From Burkholderia lata (GTDB lineage Bacteria > Pseudomonadota > Gammaproteobacteria > Burkholderiales > Burkholderiaceae), in assembly GCF_000012945.1 (NCBI RefSeq), contig NC_007511.1:1426001-1490000 (forward strand): DNA of 64,000 bases, read 5' to 3'. The translations under genes were made by a program, and so were the position numbers. Shown here one piece after another: positions 17,080-24,106 of the stretch. Within the stretch, counting starts at the first letter, position 1. Every line of letters starts with the position of its first letter. The notes under the pieces were generated by a model. It saw only the letters and a program-made list of their open reading frames with translations, searched no databases and had not been told where the DNA came from.

Positions 17080-18060
17080 ATGTCCAGCCGCCCGCACGCG
17101 TTGCCCGTGCAGTCTTGCGTATCGATCGACAGCCTGTCCGCGACGGGTGAACTGGTTGCCTTCAACGTCGGACCGGACGACGCACTGTACATGGCGTTTG
17201 CGCTGGAGCCGCTCGATGACCGGACGCTATCGAACGGTGCGTCTTTTCCGAAAACGGTGCCGTCAACGTCGCACCGGTATCGCGTGATGGCCTGGCAGGG
17301 CGGCGAGGTTCGCCTGGACTGCATGATCGACAAGGAGCCGTTCAATATCCACGACATCCAGCCTGTCGGCGACGATCTGCTGCTGGTGTGCTGCCGGTCC
17401 GTCCGCCGCGGCGACGACGATTTCGACCTGAATGGCCGCTTCTATCGACGCGACGGCACGCCGTACGGCGCAATCCTGCTGGGCGACGGCATCGAGGCCG
17501 TGCAGTCCACGGCTGCGGGGGAAATCTGGACGTCCTATTTCGACGAGGGCGTGTACGGCAATCTGGGCTGGGATTCGCCGGTCGGTGCGCCAGGGTTGAT
17601 CGCGTGGAGCCGGGCCGGCGAGCAGCGCTATGCGTTTGCTCCGTCGCCGGGGTTCGGGCCGATCGACTGCTGTTATGCGCTCAATGTTCCGGACGATCGG
17701 GACGCGTGGATCTACTACTACAACACATTCGCGCTGACCCGCGTGCGTGACCGGCAAACCGTCTGGTCATCGCGGATGCCGGTTAGCGGCAGCCATGCGT
17801 TCGCGGTCATGGAGGATGTGACGCGGCCCGACGGATACGTGGCACTGCTCTGCGGCTCGTATCAGGACCGTGACATGTTGTACCTGGTGCGTATCGATGG
17901 CGGTGGCGAAGCTCGACTGGTGCGCACGTATCGCTTGCAGGGCGATGGTTCCGTACCGGTCGACATCGCTCGAATGACTGGCCGCGGTCGCGTGCTTCAT
18001 GCGGTCGGTACGGACGGCAACATCTATCGCATCGATATCGCCGACCTGGCGCTCGGGTGA
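17080..18060 (+). CDS. Protein of unknown function, beta-rich
   Basis: A 326-residue protein I do not recognise. There is no signal peptide or transmembrane helix. The sequence consists of many short beta-like stretches with repeating W/Y-rich turns (for example EIWTSYFDEGVYGNLGW and DAWIYYYNTFALTRVRD). It ends with TDGNIYRIDIADL, which resembles a blade of a beta-propeller. The start at 17080 has a good CCAGGAG ribosome-binding site, so the upstream in-frame extension is not used. It is a single gene flanked by the PBP7-like gene (divergent) and a LysR locus. A propeller-type sensor or binding protein is a guess from secondary-structure pattern only. Confidence 0.75.
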   Translation: MSSRPHALPVQSCVSIDSLSATGELVAFNVGPDDALYMAFALEPLDDRTLSNGASFPKTVPSTSHRYRVMAWQGGEVRLDCMIDKEPFNIHDIQPVGDDLLLVCCRSVRRGDDDFDLNGRFYRRDGTPYGAILLGDGIEAVQSTAAGEIWTSYFDEGVYGNLGWDSPVGAPGLIAWSRAGEQRYAFAPSPGFGPIDCCYALNVPDDRDAWIYYYNTFALTRVRDRQTVWSSRMPVSGSHAFAVMEDVTRPDGYVALLCGSYQDRDMLYLVRIDGGGEARLVRTYRLQGDGSVPVDIARMTGRGRVLHAVGTDGNIYRIDIADLALG

Positions 18061-18126
18061 ATGCAGCGTTTGATGTCGCGATGGCGAGGGCAGGCATGGC
18101 AAGCATGCACGGGTGCCGCACGCCAT

Positions 18127-18393
18127 TCAACGCGGCCAGTTGCGCCGCGACACCACCGCGAAGCTGATCGCGATCGAGCCGGTCACGGGGCGCGGTGGCG
18201 CGTCGTTCATCGCGCTCATCGCGTCCACCGCATCGCCGAAACGAAAGCGGCGGCCTCGGCCGTCAGCGCGTTCGGTACGTTCGGCACGACGCTTCGGCGC
18301 GCTCGGGTCGGCAATTGCGGCGCACTCGCCGATGGCGGCCGGTGCACACGAAGTGTCGTCGGGCGGACATTCATAGACGAGATCAACAGACAT
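18127..18393 (-). CDS. Possible small protein divergent from a LysR gene
   Basis: An 88-residue frame beginning MSVDLVYECPPDD, with an AGGAAT ribosome-binding site 9 bases upstream, transcribed away from the LysR gene at 18487. No domain is recognised; the middle is rich in Arg and Glu (KRRAERTERADGRGRRFRFG). Frames on the opposite strand across the same bases have poorer starts. Genes beside and divergent from a LysR gene are often its targets, which is the main reason to keep it. It may also be a gene remnant or spurious. Confidence 0.4.
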   Translation of the reverse strand: MSVDLVYECPPDDTSCAPAAIGECAAIADPSAPKRRAERTERADGRGRRFRFGDAVDAMSAMNDAPPRPVTGSIAISFAVVSRRNWPR

Positions 18394-18486
18394 GACGATC
18401 GATTCCTGAAAGGGCATGTCCGTATTGAACGTCATCGCATTCGATCGGTAAAATGAATGTTTTGATCGTTACGATTCCTTTTAAGA

Positions 18487-19362
18487 ATGGAATTGAAACT
18501 GCTGAGAACGTTCCTGACCGTTACCGAGCTGTGCCATTTCAGCCGCGCGGCCGACGCGCTGCACATGAGCCAGCCGGCACTGAGCAAGCAGATCGGCGCG
18601 CTCGAGTCGAGCCTCGGCGGCAAGCTGTTCGAGCGCGGCCGGCACGGTGCGGAGCTGACGCCGTTCGGCGAGCGCTTCCTGCCCGACGCGCAGGCGCTCG
18701 TACGCGATGCCGACGAGATCCTCGTCCGCGCGCGCGAGCTGTCGAGCGGGCAACGCGGCCATTTGCGGCTGGGCATCTGCCTGTCGGTGCTGACGCTCGT
18801 CCCGAAGCTCGTCGCGGAGTTTCGCAGCCGGAATCCCGGCATTGCCGTCACGCTGAGCGACCTGTCGTCCGCGGAGCAGACGCGCCGGTTGCGCGCGGGC
18901 AAGCTCGATGCCGGGTTCCTGCGCCTGCCGTCGGACGAAGGACTGTCGTCGTTCAAGGTGATCGACGAGGCGCTGGCGCTGGCGGTGCCGCCGCATCTCG
19001 GCCTGAAGCGCGTGCCGGCCGATCTCGGCACACTCAACGAGATTGGCTTCATCGCGTTGCAGCGCGCACGCGGGCAGGGGTTGGCCGCGCAGGTCGACCG
19101 GTGGTGCGTCGAGCGCCGCTTCGTGCCGCACGTGACGCAGCAGGCCGAAGACGTGCAGTCGGTGCTCGCGTCGGTCGCGGCCGGTGCGGGCGTCGCGTTC
19201 ATTCCGTCGCGTGCGCAATATCTGCTGCGCGATGCGACGGTGTTGCCGCTCGACGGCAAGGACGCGAAGTGGCGCGTCGGGCTCGCATGGCTATCGGACC
19301 GCGACGATCCCGTCACCACGCGCTTCGTGTCGTTCATGCGTGCCGCGATCAAGAATGCATGA
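18487..19362 (+). CDS. LysR-family transcriptional regulator
   Basis: A 291-residue LysR protein: the helix-turn-helix at about residues 18-37 (HFSRAADALHMSQPALSKQI) is followed by an effector domain of the CatR/BenM type (VAAGAGVAFIPSRAQYLL near residue 240). Immediately upstream the DNA becomes AT-rich, with a loose dyad AAAA-N6-TTTT between 18451 and 18466, a plausible site for autoregulation. No catabolic operon is adjacent; the only divergent frame is the small possible gene at 18127-18393. Confidence 0.9.
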   Translation: MELKLLRTFLTVTELCHFSRAADALHMSQPALSKQIGALESSLGGKLFERGRHGAELTPFGERFLPDAQALVRDADEILVRARELSSGQRGHLRLGICLSVLTLVPKLVAEFRSRNPGIAVTLSDLSSAEQTRRLRAGKLDAGFLRLPSDEGLSSFKVIDEALALAVPPHLGLKRVPADLGTLNEIGFIALQRARGQGLAAQVDRWCVERRFVPHVTQQAEDVQSVLASVAAGAGVAFIPSRAQYLLRDATVLPLDGKDAKWRVGLAWLSDRDDPVTTRFVSFMRAAIKNA

Positions 19363-19461
19363 TGGACGAAGCGGTATAGTGTCCTCGGCCGGCGGCGGTC
19401 GCCCGATCGCGTGCCGGACGCCGAACAAAAGCCCCAGTGTCTCGCTCACCGACCGTAACCC

Positions 19462-19746
19462 ATGACTTCAGAATCCGACGACTCCCCGCTCGATCCCGCA
19501 CTCGTTGCGACGCTCGCGACGCTGAACGATGCCGCGAGCGATCCGGCCGGCAAGACCTGGTCGCTGCCGAAGATCGCGAAGCGCACGCAATTGCCGATGA
19601 GCACGCTGCGCCGCGTACTGACGCAGCTCGACGCCGCTGGCCTGAGCGCGACGACACTGAACGAGGACGGCACCGGCAGCGCCGCGCTGACCGACGAAGG
19701 GCGCGCGGTGTGCGCGCAACTGTTCGGCGCGAACGACGCGCAATGA
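19462..19746 (+). CDS. Small winged-helix DNA-binding protein
   Basis: A 94-residue protein with a single winged helix-turn-helix: WSLPKIAKRTQLPMSTLRRV (about residues 34-53) is the helix-turn-helix and LTDEGRAVCAQLF the last helix. It resembles a minimal MarR/IclR-type DNA-binding domain without a ligand domain. The N-terminal 20 residues are acidic. It follows a LysR gene by about 100 bp in the same direction and ends on a strong terminator hairpin. Its targets are unknown. Confidence 0.75.
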   Translation: MTSESDDSPLDPALVATLATLNDAASDPAGKTWSLPKIAKRTQLPMSTLRRVLTQLDAAGLSATTLNEDGTGSAALTDEGRAVCAQLFGANDAQ

Positions 19747-19772
19747 AAAACGGGCCGCGCGAAGCGGCCCGT
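19744..19772. terminator. Bidirectional intrinsic terminator
   Basis: Arms ACGGGCCGC (19750-19758) and GCGGCCCGT (19764-19772) with a 5-nt loop. The A-run at 19746-19750 gives a T-tail on the minus strand, so it best terminates the outer-membrane gene at 19805-20548. It also immediately follows, and overlaps, the stop codon of the small winged-helix gene. Confidence 0.8.
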
Positions 19773-19804
19773 CGTGTTGCGGTTCGACATGCGGCGTCGA
19801 TGCG

Positions 19805-20548
19805 TTACCACCGCACCGTCACGCCGCCCATCACCGAATGATCGTAGGTCTGGTCGTTCAGCCCGCGCCGGTAGCCGATGTCGAGATCGAGCCACGGCTT
19901 CGGCGAATAGATCGCGCCCGCGATCACGAATGCGGGATTTGTGCCGGCGCCGCTTGCCGTGTTGCGCGACGTGCCGATGTCGGCCACGATCTGCAGCGTG
20001 TCGGTCGCCTTGTAGATCGCCGCGCCCGATACGGCCCAGATCGACGTCCGGTCGCCCTGGCGATTCGACTGGACCGTCATTCCCGCATTCGCGAGGAACG
20101 AAAACCGCGCGACGTCGAGCTGCGCGAGCAGCGTTGCGCCGGCACCCACGCGGCCGGTGCCGAGCCCGCGCCGATCGTTGCCGGTCGGCGTCGTCAGTTT
20201 CGGCTTCAGCGCGATCGACAGCGGACCGCGTTCGACGAACCGCCATTTCATGCCGATCTCGACATCGCCGACCCCGGCGCCGTTCTCGTCGGTGCGTGTC
20301 TGCAGATGCGTGTACGGCACGTTCACGTAGAGATCGGCGTGCTCGCCGAACCCGCGCGTGAGCGTCGCGTTCCACAGCTGGTGGCGGCCGTTTTCTTCCT
20401 GTTTCGAGGTTTCCTCGGCGTTGAACTCGAACTGCCAGTTTGCGTTGCCCTGCGTGCCCGTGTCGTCGCTGACGAGCGGATGGGTGGCGAGGGCGTCAAA
20501 CGGTGCGAGGAGGGCGCTCGCGGCTGCGAGCGGAAGCATTCTTTTCAT
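19805..20548 (-). CDS. Outer-membrane protein of the phenol-degradation MetA-pathway type
   Basis: A 247-residue exported protein. A signal peptide (MKRMLPLAAASALLAPFDALA) precedes a mature part made of alternating beta strands with aromatic girdles, ending in W (GGVTVRW), as in outer-membrane barrels. Motifs such as FGEHADLYVNVPYTHLQ and IALKPKLTTPTGNDRRG are typical of the Phenol_MetA_deg/transporter family. Despite the family name no phenol-degradation gene is nearby. It lies downstream of mgtA on the same strand, separated by an 80-bp gap with a large hairpin. Confidence 0.8.
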   Translation of the reverse strand: MKRMLPLAAASALLAPFDALATHPLVSDDTGTQGNANWQFEFNAEETSKQEENGRHQLWNATLTRGFGEHADLYVNVPYTHLQTRTDENGAGVGDVEIGMKWRFVERGPLSIALKPKLTTPTGNDRRGLGTGRVGAGATLLAQLDVARFSFLANAGMTVQSNRQGDRTSIWAVSGAAIYKATDTLQIVADIGTSRNTASGAGTNPAFVIAGAIYSPKPWLDLDIGYRRGLNDQTYDHSVMGGVTVRW

Positions 20549-20575
20549 GGGATCACCTGTCGTGCGTGGCGAGCC

Positions 20576-20606
20576 TGCCGGCCCGCGCGGGTGGCGCGGG
20601 CCGGCA
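20576..20606. terminator. Large GC hairpin after mgtA
   Basis: Perfect 12-bp arms, TGCCGGCCCGCG (20576-20587) and CGCGGGCCGGCA (20595-20606), lie between the mgtA stop and the next gene. There is no T-tract on either strand, so the hairpin may stabilise the 3' end or attenuate rather than terminate cleanly. Confidence 0.5.
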
Positions 20607-20628
20607 CGACGCCTTCAAGCGGGGAAGC

Positions 20629-23394
20629 TCAGAACCACTGCTTGTAGCGGCGCACGTAGATCGTCTTGACGATCTGCGCGAGGAGGATGTAGCCGACCAT
20701 CGTTGCAGCGAGCCACAGCCAGAAGGTGCCCGGCAGGTGCATGAAGCCGAGGGACTCCGCGAACGGCGAGAACGGCAGCCAGCAGCCGATCGCGATCGCG
20801 GTGAACGTCGACAGCAGCACCGGCAGTGCGGCCGTGCTCTGCAGGAACGGAATCTTCTGCGTGCGCAGCAGGTGCACGACGAGCGTCTGCGATACCAGGC
20901 TCTCGATGAACCAGCCCGAGTTCATCACGATCTGGCCGCCGGTGCCGCCGTTCAGGTGATACATCGCACCCGCGCCGAACACGGTCCACATCAGGATGTA
21001 GGTCGTGATGTCGAACACCGACGACGTCGGCCCGACCCACAGCATGAAGCGGCTGATGTTGCCGGCTTCCCACTTGCGCGGCTTCTTCAGGAACTCGGGA
21101 TCCATCTTGTCCCACGGCAGCAGCATCTGCGACGTGTCGTAGATCAGGTTCAGCACGAGCAGCTGCGTCGCGAGCATCGGCTCCCACGGCAGGAACGCAC
21201 TGGCGACGAGCACCGAGAACACGTTGCCGAAGTTCGAGCTCGCGGTCATGTTCAGGTACTTCAGGATGTTGCCGAACGTCTCGCGGCCCTTGATCACGCC
21301 TTCCTCGAGCACCATCAGGCTCTTTTCGAGCAGGATGATGTCGGCGGTTTCCTTCGCGATGTCGGCGCCGCTGTCGACCGAGATGCCGACGTCGGCGTCG
21401 CGCAGCGCGGGCGCATCGTTGATGCCGTCGCCGAGGAAGCCGACCGTGTGGCCGTTGGCCTGCAGCGCCTTGACGATGCGCGCCTTCTGCAGCGGCGTCA
21501 GCTTCGCGAACACGGTCGTGCGTTCGACGACTTCCGCGAGCGTCGCATCGTCGAGCGCTTCGATTTCCGCGCCGAGGATCGGCTTGCCGGGTTCGAGGCC
21601 GACCTGGCGGCACACCTTCATCGTGACGATCGGGTTGTCGCCCGTCAGCACCTTCACCGCGACGCCGTTTTCGCGCAGCGCGGCGAGCGCCGGCGCGGCC
21701 GATTCCTTCGGCGGATCGAGGAAGGTCAGGAAGCCGCGCACGACGAGATCGTGTTCGTCGGCGGTGCGGTACTGCTGGCGCTCGTCGCCGCGCGGGATCG
21801 TGCGCGTCGCGAGCACGAGCACGCGGAAGCCGTCCTCGTTGTACGCGCTGGCCTGTTCGAGCAGCCGCTTGCGCGCGACGAAGTCGAGCGGGCGCACGCC
21901 GTCCTCATCCTGCACGTGCGTGGAGACGGCCAGCATTTCCTCGACCGCGCCCTTGCAGATCAGCAGGTGCGTGCCGCGCGTGTCCTCGACGACGACCGAC
22001 AGGCGGCGGCGCACGAAGTCGAACGGCAGTTCGTCGATCTTCTTGTAGCCCTGCGGCTTCACGCGCTCGCCGATCTCGTCGGCACGCGCGACGACCGCGA
22101 TGTCGATCAGGTTCTTCTGGCCGCTCTGGTGGAAGCTGTTCAGCCAGCCGAGCCGCAGGATTTCTTCGTCCTTGTAGCCCGACAGGTCGAGGTGATGTTC
22201 GAGGATGATCTTGTCCTGCGTGAGCGTGCCGGTCTTGTCGGTGCACAGCACGTCCATCGCGCCGAAGTTCTGCACCGAGTTCAGCCGCTTGACGACGACC
22301 TTGCGGCGCGCCATCGCCACCGCGCCGCGCGCGAGGTTCGCGCTGACGATCATCGGCAGCATCTCGGGCGTGAGGCCCACGGCCACCGCGAGGGCGAACG
22401 TGAGCGCGCTCAGCCAGTCGCCCTTGGTCAGCCCGTTGATCATGAACACGATCGGCACCATCACGAACATGAACTTGATCAGCAGCCAGCTCACGCTCGA
22501 GACACCGCGGTCGAAGCTCGTCTCGATGCGCTTGTGGCTCACGACGTTGCGCGCGAGCGAGCCGAAGTAGGTGTCCTCGCCGGTCGCGACGACGACGGCC
22601 GTCGCCGTGCCGCTGACGACGTTGGTGCCCATGAAGCAGACGTTCTCGAGATCGAGCAGCGATGCCGATGCATCGGTCGCGGCACCCGCCGCACGCGTGC
22701 TGGCGGACTTGCCGGCGACCGCGCCGAGCGTGTCGTATTTCTCGACCGGCAGCGCTTCGCCGGTCAGCACGGCCTGGCTGATGAACAGGTCGCGTGACGC
22801 GAGCAGGCGCACGTCCGCCGGGATCATGTCGCCGGCCGACAGGTGCACGATGTCGCCGGCCACCACTTCGCGCATCGGCACGTCGCGGCGTGTCGGCTCG
22901 GACGTGTCGGTCATTGCACGCTGCACGGTGGCGGTCGTGCGGACCATCGCCTTCAGCTTCTCGGCCGCGCGCAGCGAACGGAATTCCTGCACGAAGCGCA
23001 GCAACGCGCTGATCGTGACCATCGTCAGCAGGATTGTCATGCCGACATAGTCGCGATCGTCGGGTGCCGCGAAGTAGACGTCGGTGAAGAAGCTGATGGC
23101 GGCCAGCACCAGCAGCACGTAGACGAACGGGTTGTGGAACGAGAGCAGCAACTGGCGGGTCCAGTGCGGGGGCTTGTCGTGCGCGATTTCGTTCGGGCCG
23201 TAGTGCTGCAGGCGATCGGCGGCCTGGTCGTAGGTGAGGCCGCGCGTGCTGGTGTTCAGCGACTTCAGCGTGTCGTCGAGCGGACGGGCCGCTTCCTGCG
23301 CGGCACGCATGATGCGCGGGTCGTTCTGCTGGGTGCCGCCGGCCTTGATGAAGCCGCGCTGTTTCTTTTGCGAGGTGTTGTGTCGTGTCGTCAT
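20629..23394 (-). CDS. mgtA: Magnesium-transporting P-type ATPase MgtA
   Basis: A 921-residue P3B-type ATPase that imports Mg2+ across the inner membrane using ATP. Visible are the TGE loop (AVLTGEALPVEK), the phosphorylation site D386 in CTDKTGTLT, the hinge GDGINDAPAL, the MgtA-specific helix-4 segment VGLTPEMLPMIVSANLARGA, and a C-terminal six-helix bundle. The start is the ATG at 23394 with AAGGAG six bases upstream; a GTG at 23412 would include the ribosome-binding site in the coding part. A 52-codon proline-rich ORF and overlapping hairpins lie directly upstream and probably set its translation. Confidence 0.95.
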   Translation of the reverse strand: MTTRHNTSQKKQRGFIKAGGTQQNDPRIMRAAQEAARPLDDTLKSLNTSTRGLTYDQAADRLQHYGPNEIAHDKPPHWTRQLLLSFHNPFVYVLLVLAAISFFTDVYFAAPDDRDYVGMTILLTMVTISALLRFVQEFRSLRAAEKLKAMVRTTATVQRAMTDTSEPTRRDVPMREVVAGDIVHLSAGDMIPADVRLLASRDLFISQAVLTGEALPVEKYDTLGAVAGKSASTRAAGAATDASASLLDLENVCFMGTNVVSGTATAVVVATGEDTYFGSLARNVVSHKRIETSFDRGVSSVSWLLIKFMFVMVPIVFMINGLTKGDWLSALTFALAVAVGLTPEMLPMIVSANLARGAVAMARRKVVVKRLNSVQNFGAMDVLCTDKTGTLTQDKIILEHHLDLSGYKDEEILRLGWLNSFHQSGQKNLIDIAVVARADEIGERVKPQGYKKIDELPFDFVRRRLSVVVEDTRGTHLLICKGAVEEMLAVSTHVQDEDGVRPLDFVARKRLLEQASAYNEDGFRVLVLATRTIPRGDERQQYRTADEHDLVVRGFLTFLDPPKESAAPALAALRENGVAVKVLTGDNPIVTMKVCRQVGLEPGKPILGAEIEALDDATLAEVVERTTVFAKLTPLQKARIVKALQANGHTVGFLGDGINDAPALRDADVGISVDSGADIAKETADIILLEKSLMVLEEGVIKGRETFGNILKYLNMTASSNFGNVFSVLVASAFLPWEPMLATQLLVLNLIYDTSQMLLPWDKMDPEFLKKPRKWEAGNISRFMLWVGPTSSVFDITTYILMWTVFGAGAMYHLNGGTGGQIVMNSGWFIESLVSQTLVVHLLRTQKIPFLQSTAALPVLLSTFTAIAIGCWLPFSPFAESLGFMHLPGTFWLWLAATMVGYILLAQIVKTIYVRRYKQWF

Positions 23395-23395
23395 G

Positions 23396-23467
23396 AGTCG
23401 CTCCTTGCGCACGAGGCGGCGGGCGGGGAGCGACCGTGACGTTATCGACGCACGAGCGCTCCCCGCC
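23396..23467 (-). promoter_or_regulatory. Mutually exclusive hairpins controlling the mgtA ribosome-binding site
   Basis: In the mgtA messenger an 11-bp perfect hairpin can form between bases 23467-23457 (last codons of the upstream ORF) and 23432-23422. An alternative 9-bp helix, with one G-U pair, joins 23435-23427 to 23404-23396, which covers the GGAG of the mgtA ribosome-binding site. The two share 23432-23427 and exclude each other. A ribosome finishing the upstream ORF would block the first and favour sequestration; early stalling or drop-off would free the site. The pairings are seen; the mechanism is inferred. Confidence 0.6.
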
Positions 23468-23600
23468 GCGTCGCGTCAGGCGCGATCGGCTGTGGATCGG
23501 TGAAGGCGGGAACGCTCGCCGGCGCGTGCGGTGCGGCCGGAGGGGCGATGCGCAGCGTCGCACCGGCGAGCGGTAATCGACTACTGTCGTCTGAGTTCAT
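23442..23600 (-). CDS. Proline-rich upstream ORF, candidate mgtA leader peptide
   Basis: A 52-codon ORF beginning MNSDDSSRLPLAG, with CAGGAG seven bases before its ATG and a TAA stop 47 bp ahead of the mgtA start. It contains nine prolines (RIAPPAAPHAPASVP and FTDPQPIAPD) and early acidic residues. Proline- and acid-rich leader peptides (mgtL) precede mgtA in enteric bacteria and sense Mg2+, charged proline tRNA or ribosome stability. No homology to MgtL is visible beyond composition. It could instead be a small protein in its own right. Confidence 0.6.
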   Translation of the reverse strand: MNSDDSSRLPLAGATLRIAPPAAPHAPASVPAFTDPQPIAPDATRRGALVRR

Positions 23601-24043
23601 CTGCACTCCTGTCGGTTGCGAATAATCGGCGCGGGCGATCGACAGCGACGCACGCACGAAGGCGCGCGGCCGGACGGCACGCGAACGGAAGGCGCACGCA
23701 GCGGATGCTGCGCGCAACACGAACGCACGCGCGCGATGGCGCATCGCGTGCATTCGACAACAATGAAAATTCGGCGGGAGATCTGGCCAGTCAGGCCGGA
23801 AGGACGCCGCATCCTGCTTCCCGGGATGCGGCAGAAGACGAGGCTCTGCGCGTTTTCCTCAGGCAGCAGTCAAGTTGGTCGAGGACCAACTACAACTCGC
23901 ATCGGTGTTCACAGAACACTCCATGTAATTAGACGGGAGCGATGGTAATGGGTCGCTGTGCGAAGCGTCAACCCTTTTGTCAGTCGTTATTTCGAGAAAC
24001 GTAATCGGGTCGACGCGCGACCGGAGACACACCGGATCGCCTT
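23601..24043 (-). other. Long 5' region of the mgtA leader transcript
   Basis: About 440 bp without another gene. Read on the minus strand it contains an 8-bp hairpin (23873-23880 with 23884-23891, 3-nt loop). A 9-bp hairpin with a 9-nt loop, GCCGCATCC / GGATGCGGC (23806-23814 with 23824-23832), follows. These may belong to a structured leader. I could not fit the known Mg2+-sensing M-box: the conserved segments of that riboswitch are absent. No promoter is assigned. Confidence 0.4.
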
Positions 24044-24088
24044 CAATGAAACGGCCGCGCGCACGCCACGTCGGCATGCGCGCGGCCG
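24044..24088 (-). terminator. Intrinsic terminator of the subtilase gene
   Basis: A 16-bp stem (24073-24088 with 24052-24067, one wobble pair) with a 5-nt loop is followed on the minus strand by TTTCATTG. It lies 19 bp after the stop codon of the S8 peptidase gene and should separate it from mgtA transcription. Confidence 0.85.
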
Positions 24089-24106
24089 CGCCGGAGCAGG
24101 GGAGCG

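Noticed and set aside
18113..18376. Plus-strand small ORF between the unknown protein and the LysR gene
   Set aside because: Poor start context and arginine/serine-rich composition; the minus-strand frame across the same bases has a ribosome-binding site and is kept at low confidence instead.
23601..24043. mgtA leader considered as an M-box (ykoK) riboswitch
   Set aside because: Only a short GCTGCTGCC-like similarity is present; the other conserved M-box segments are missing.
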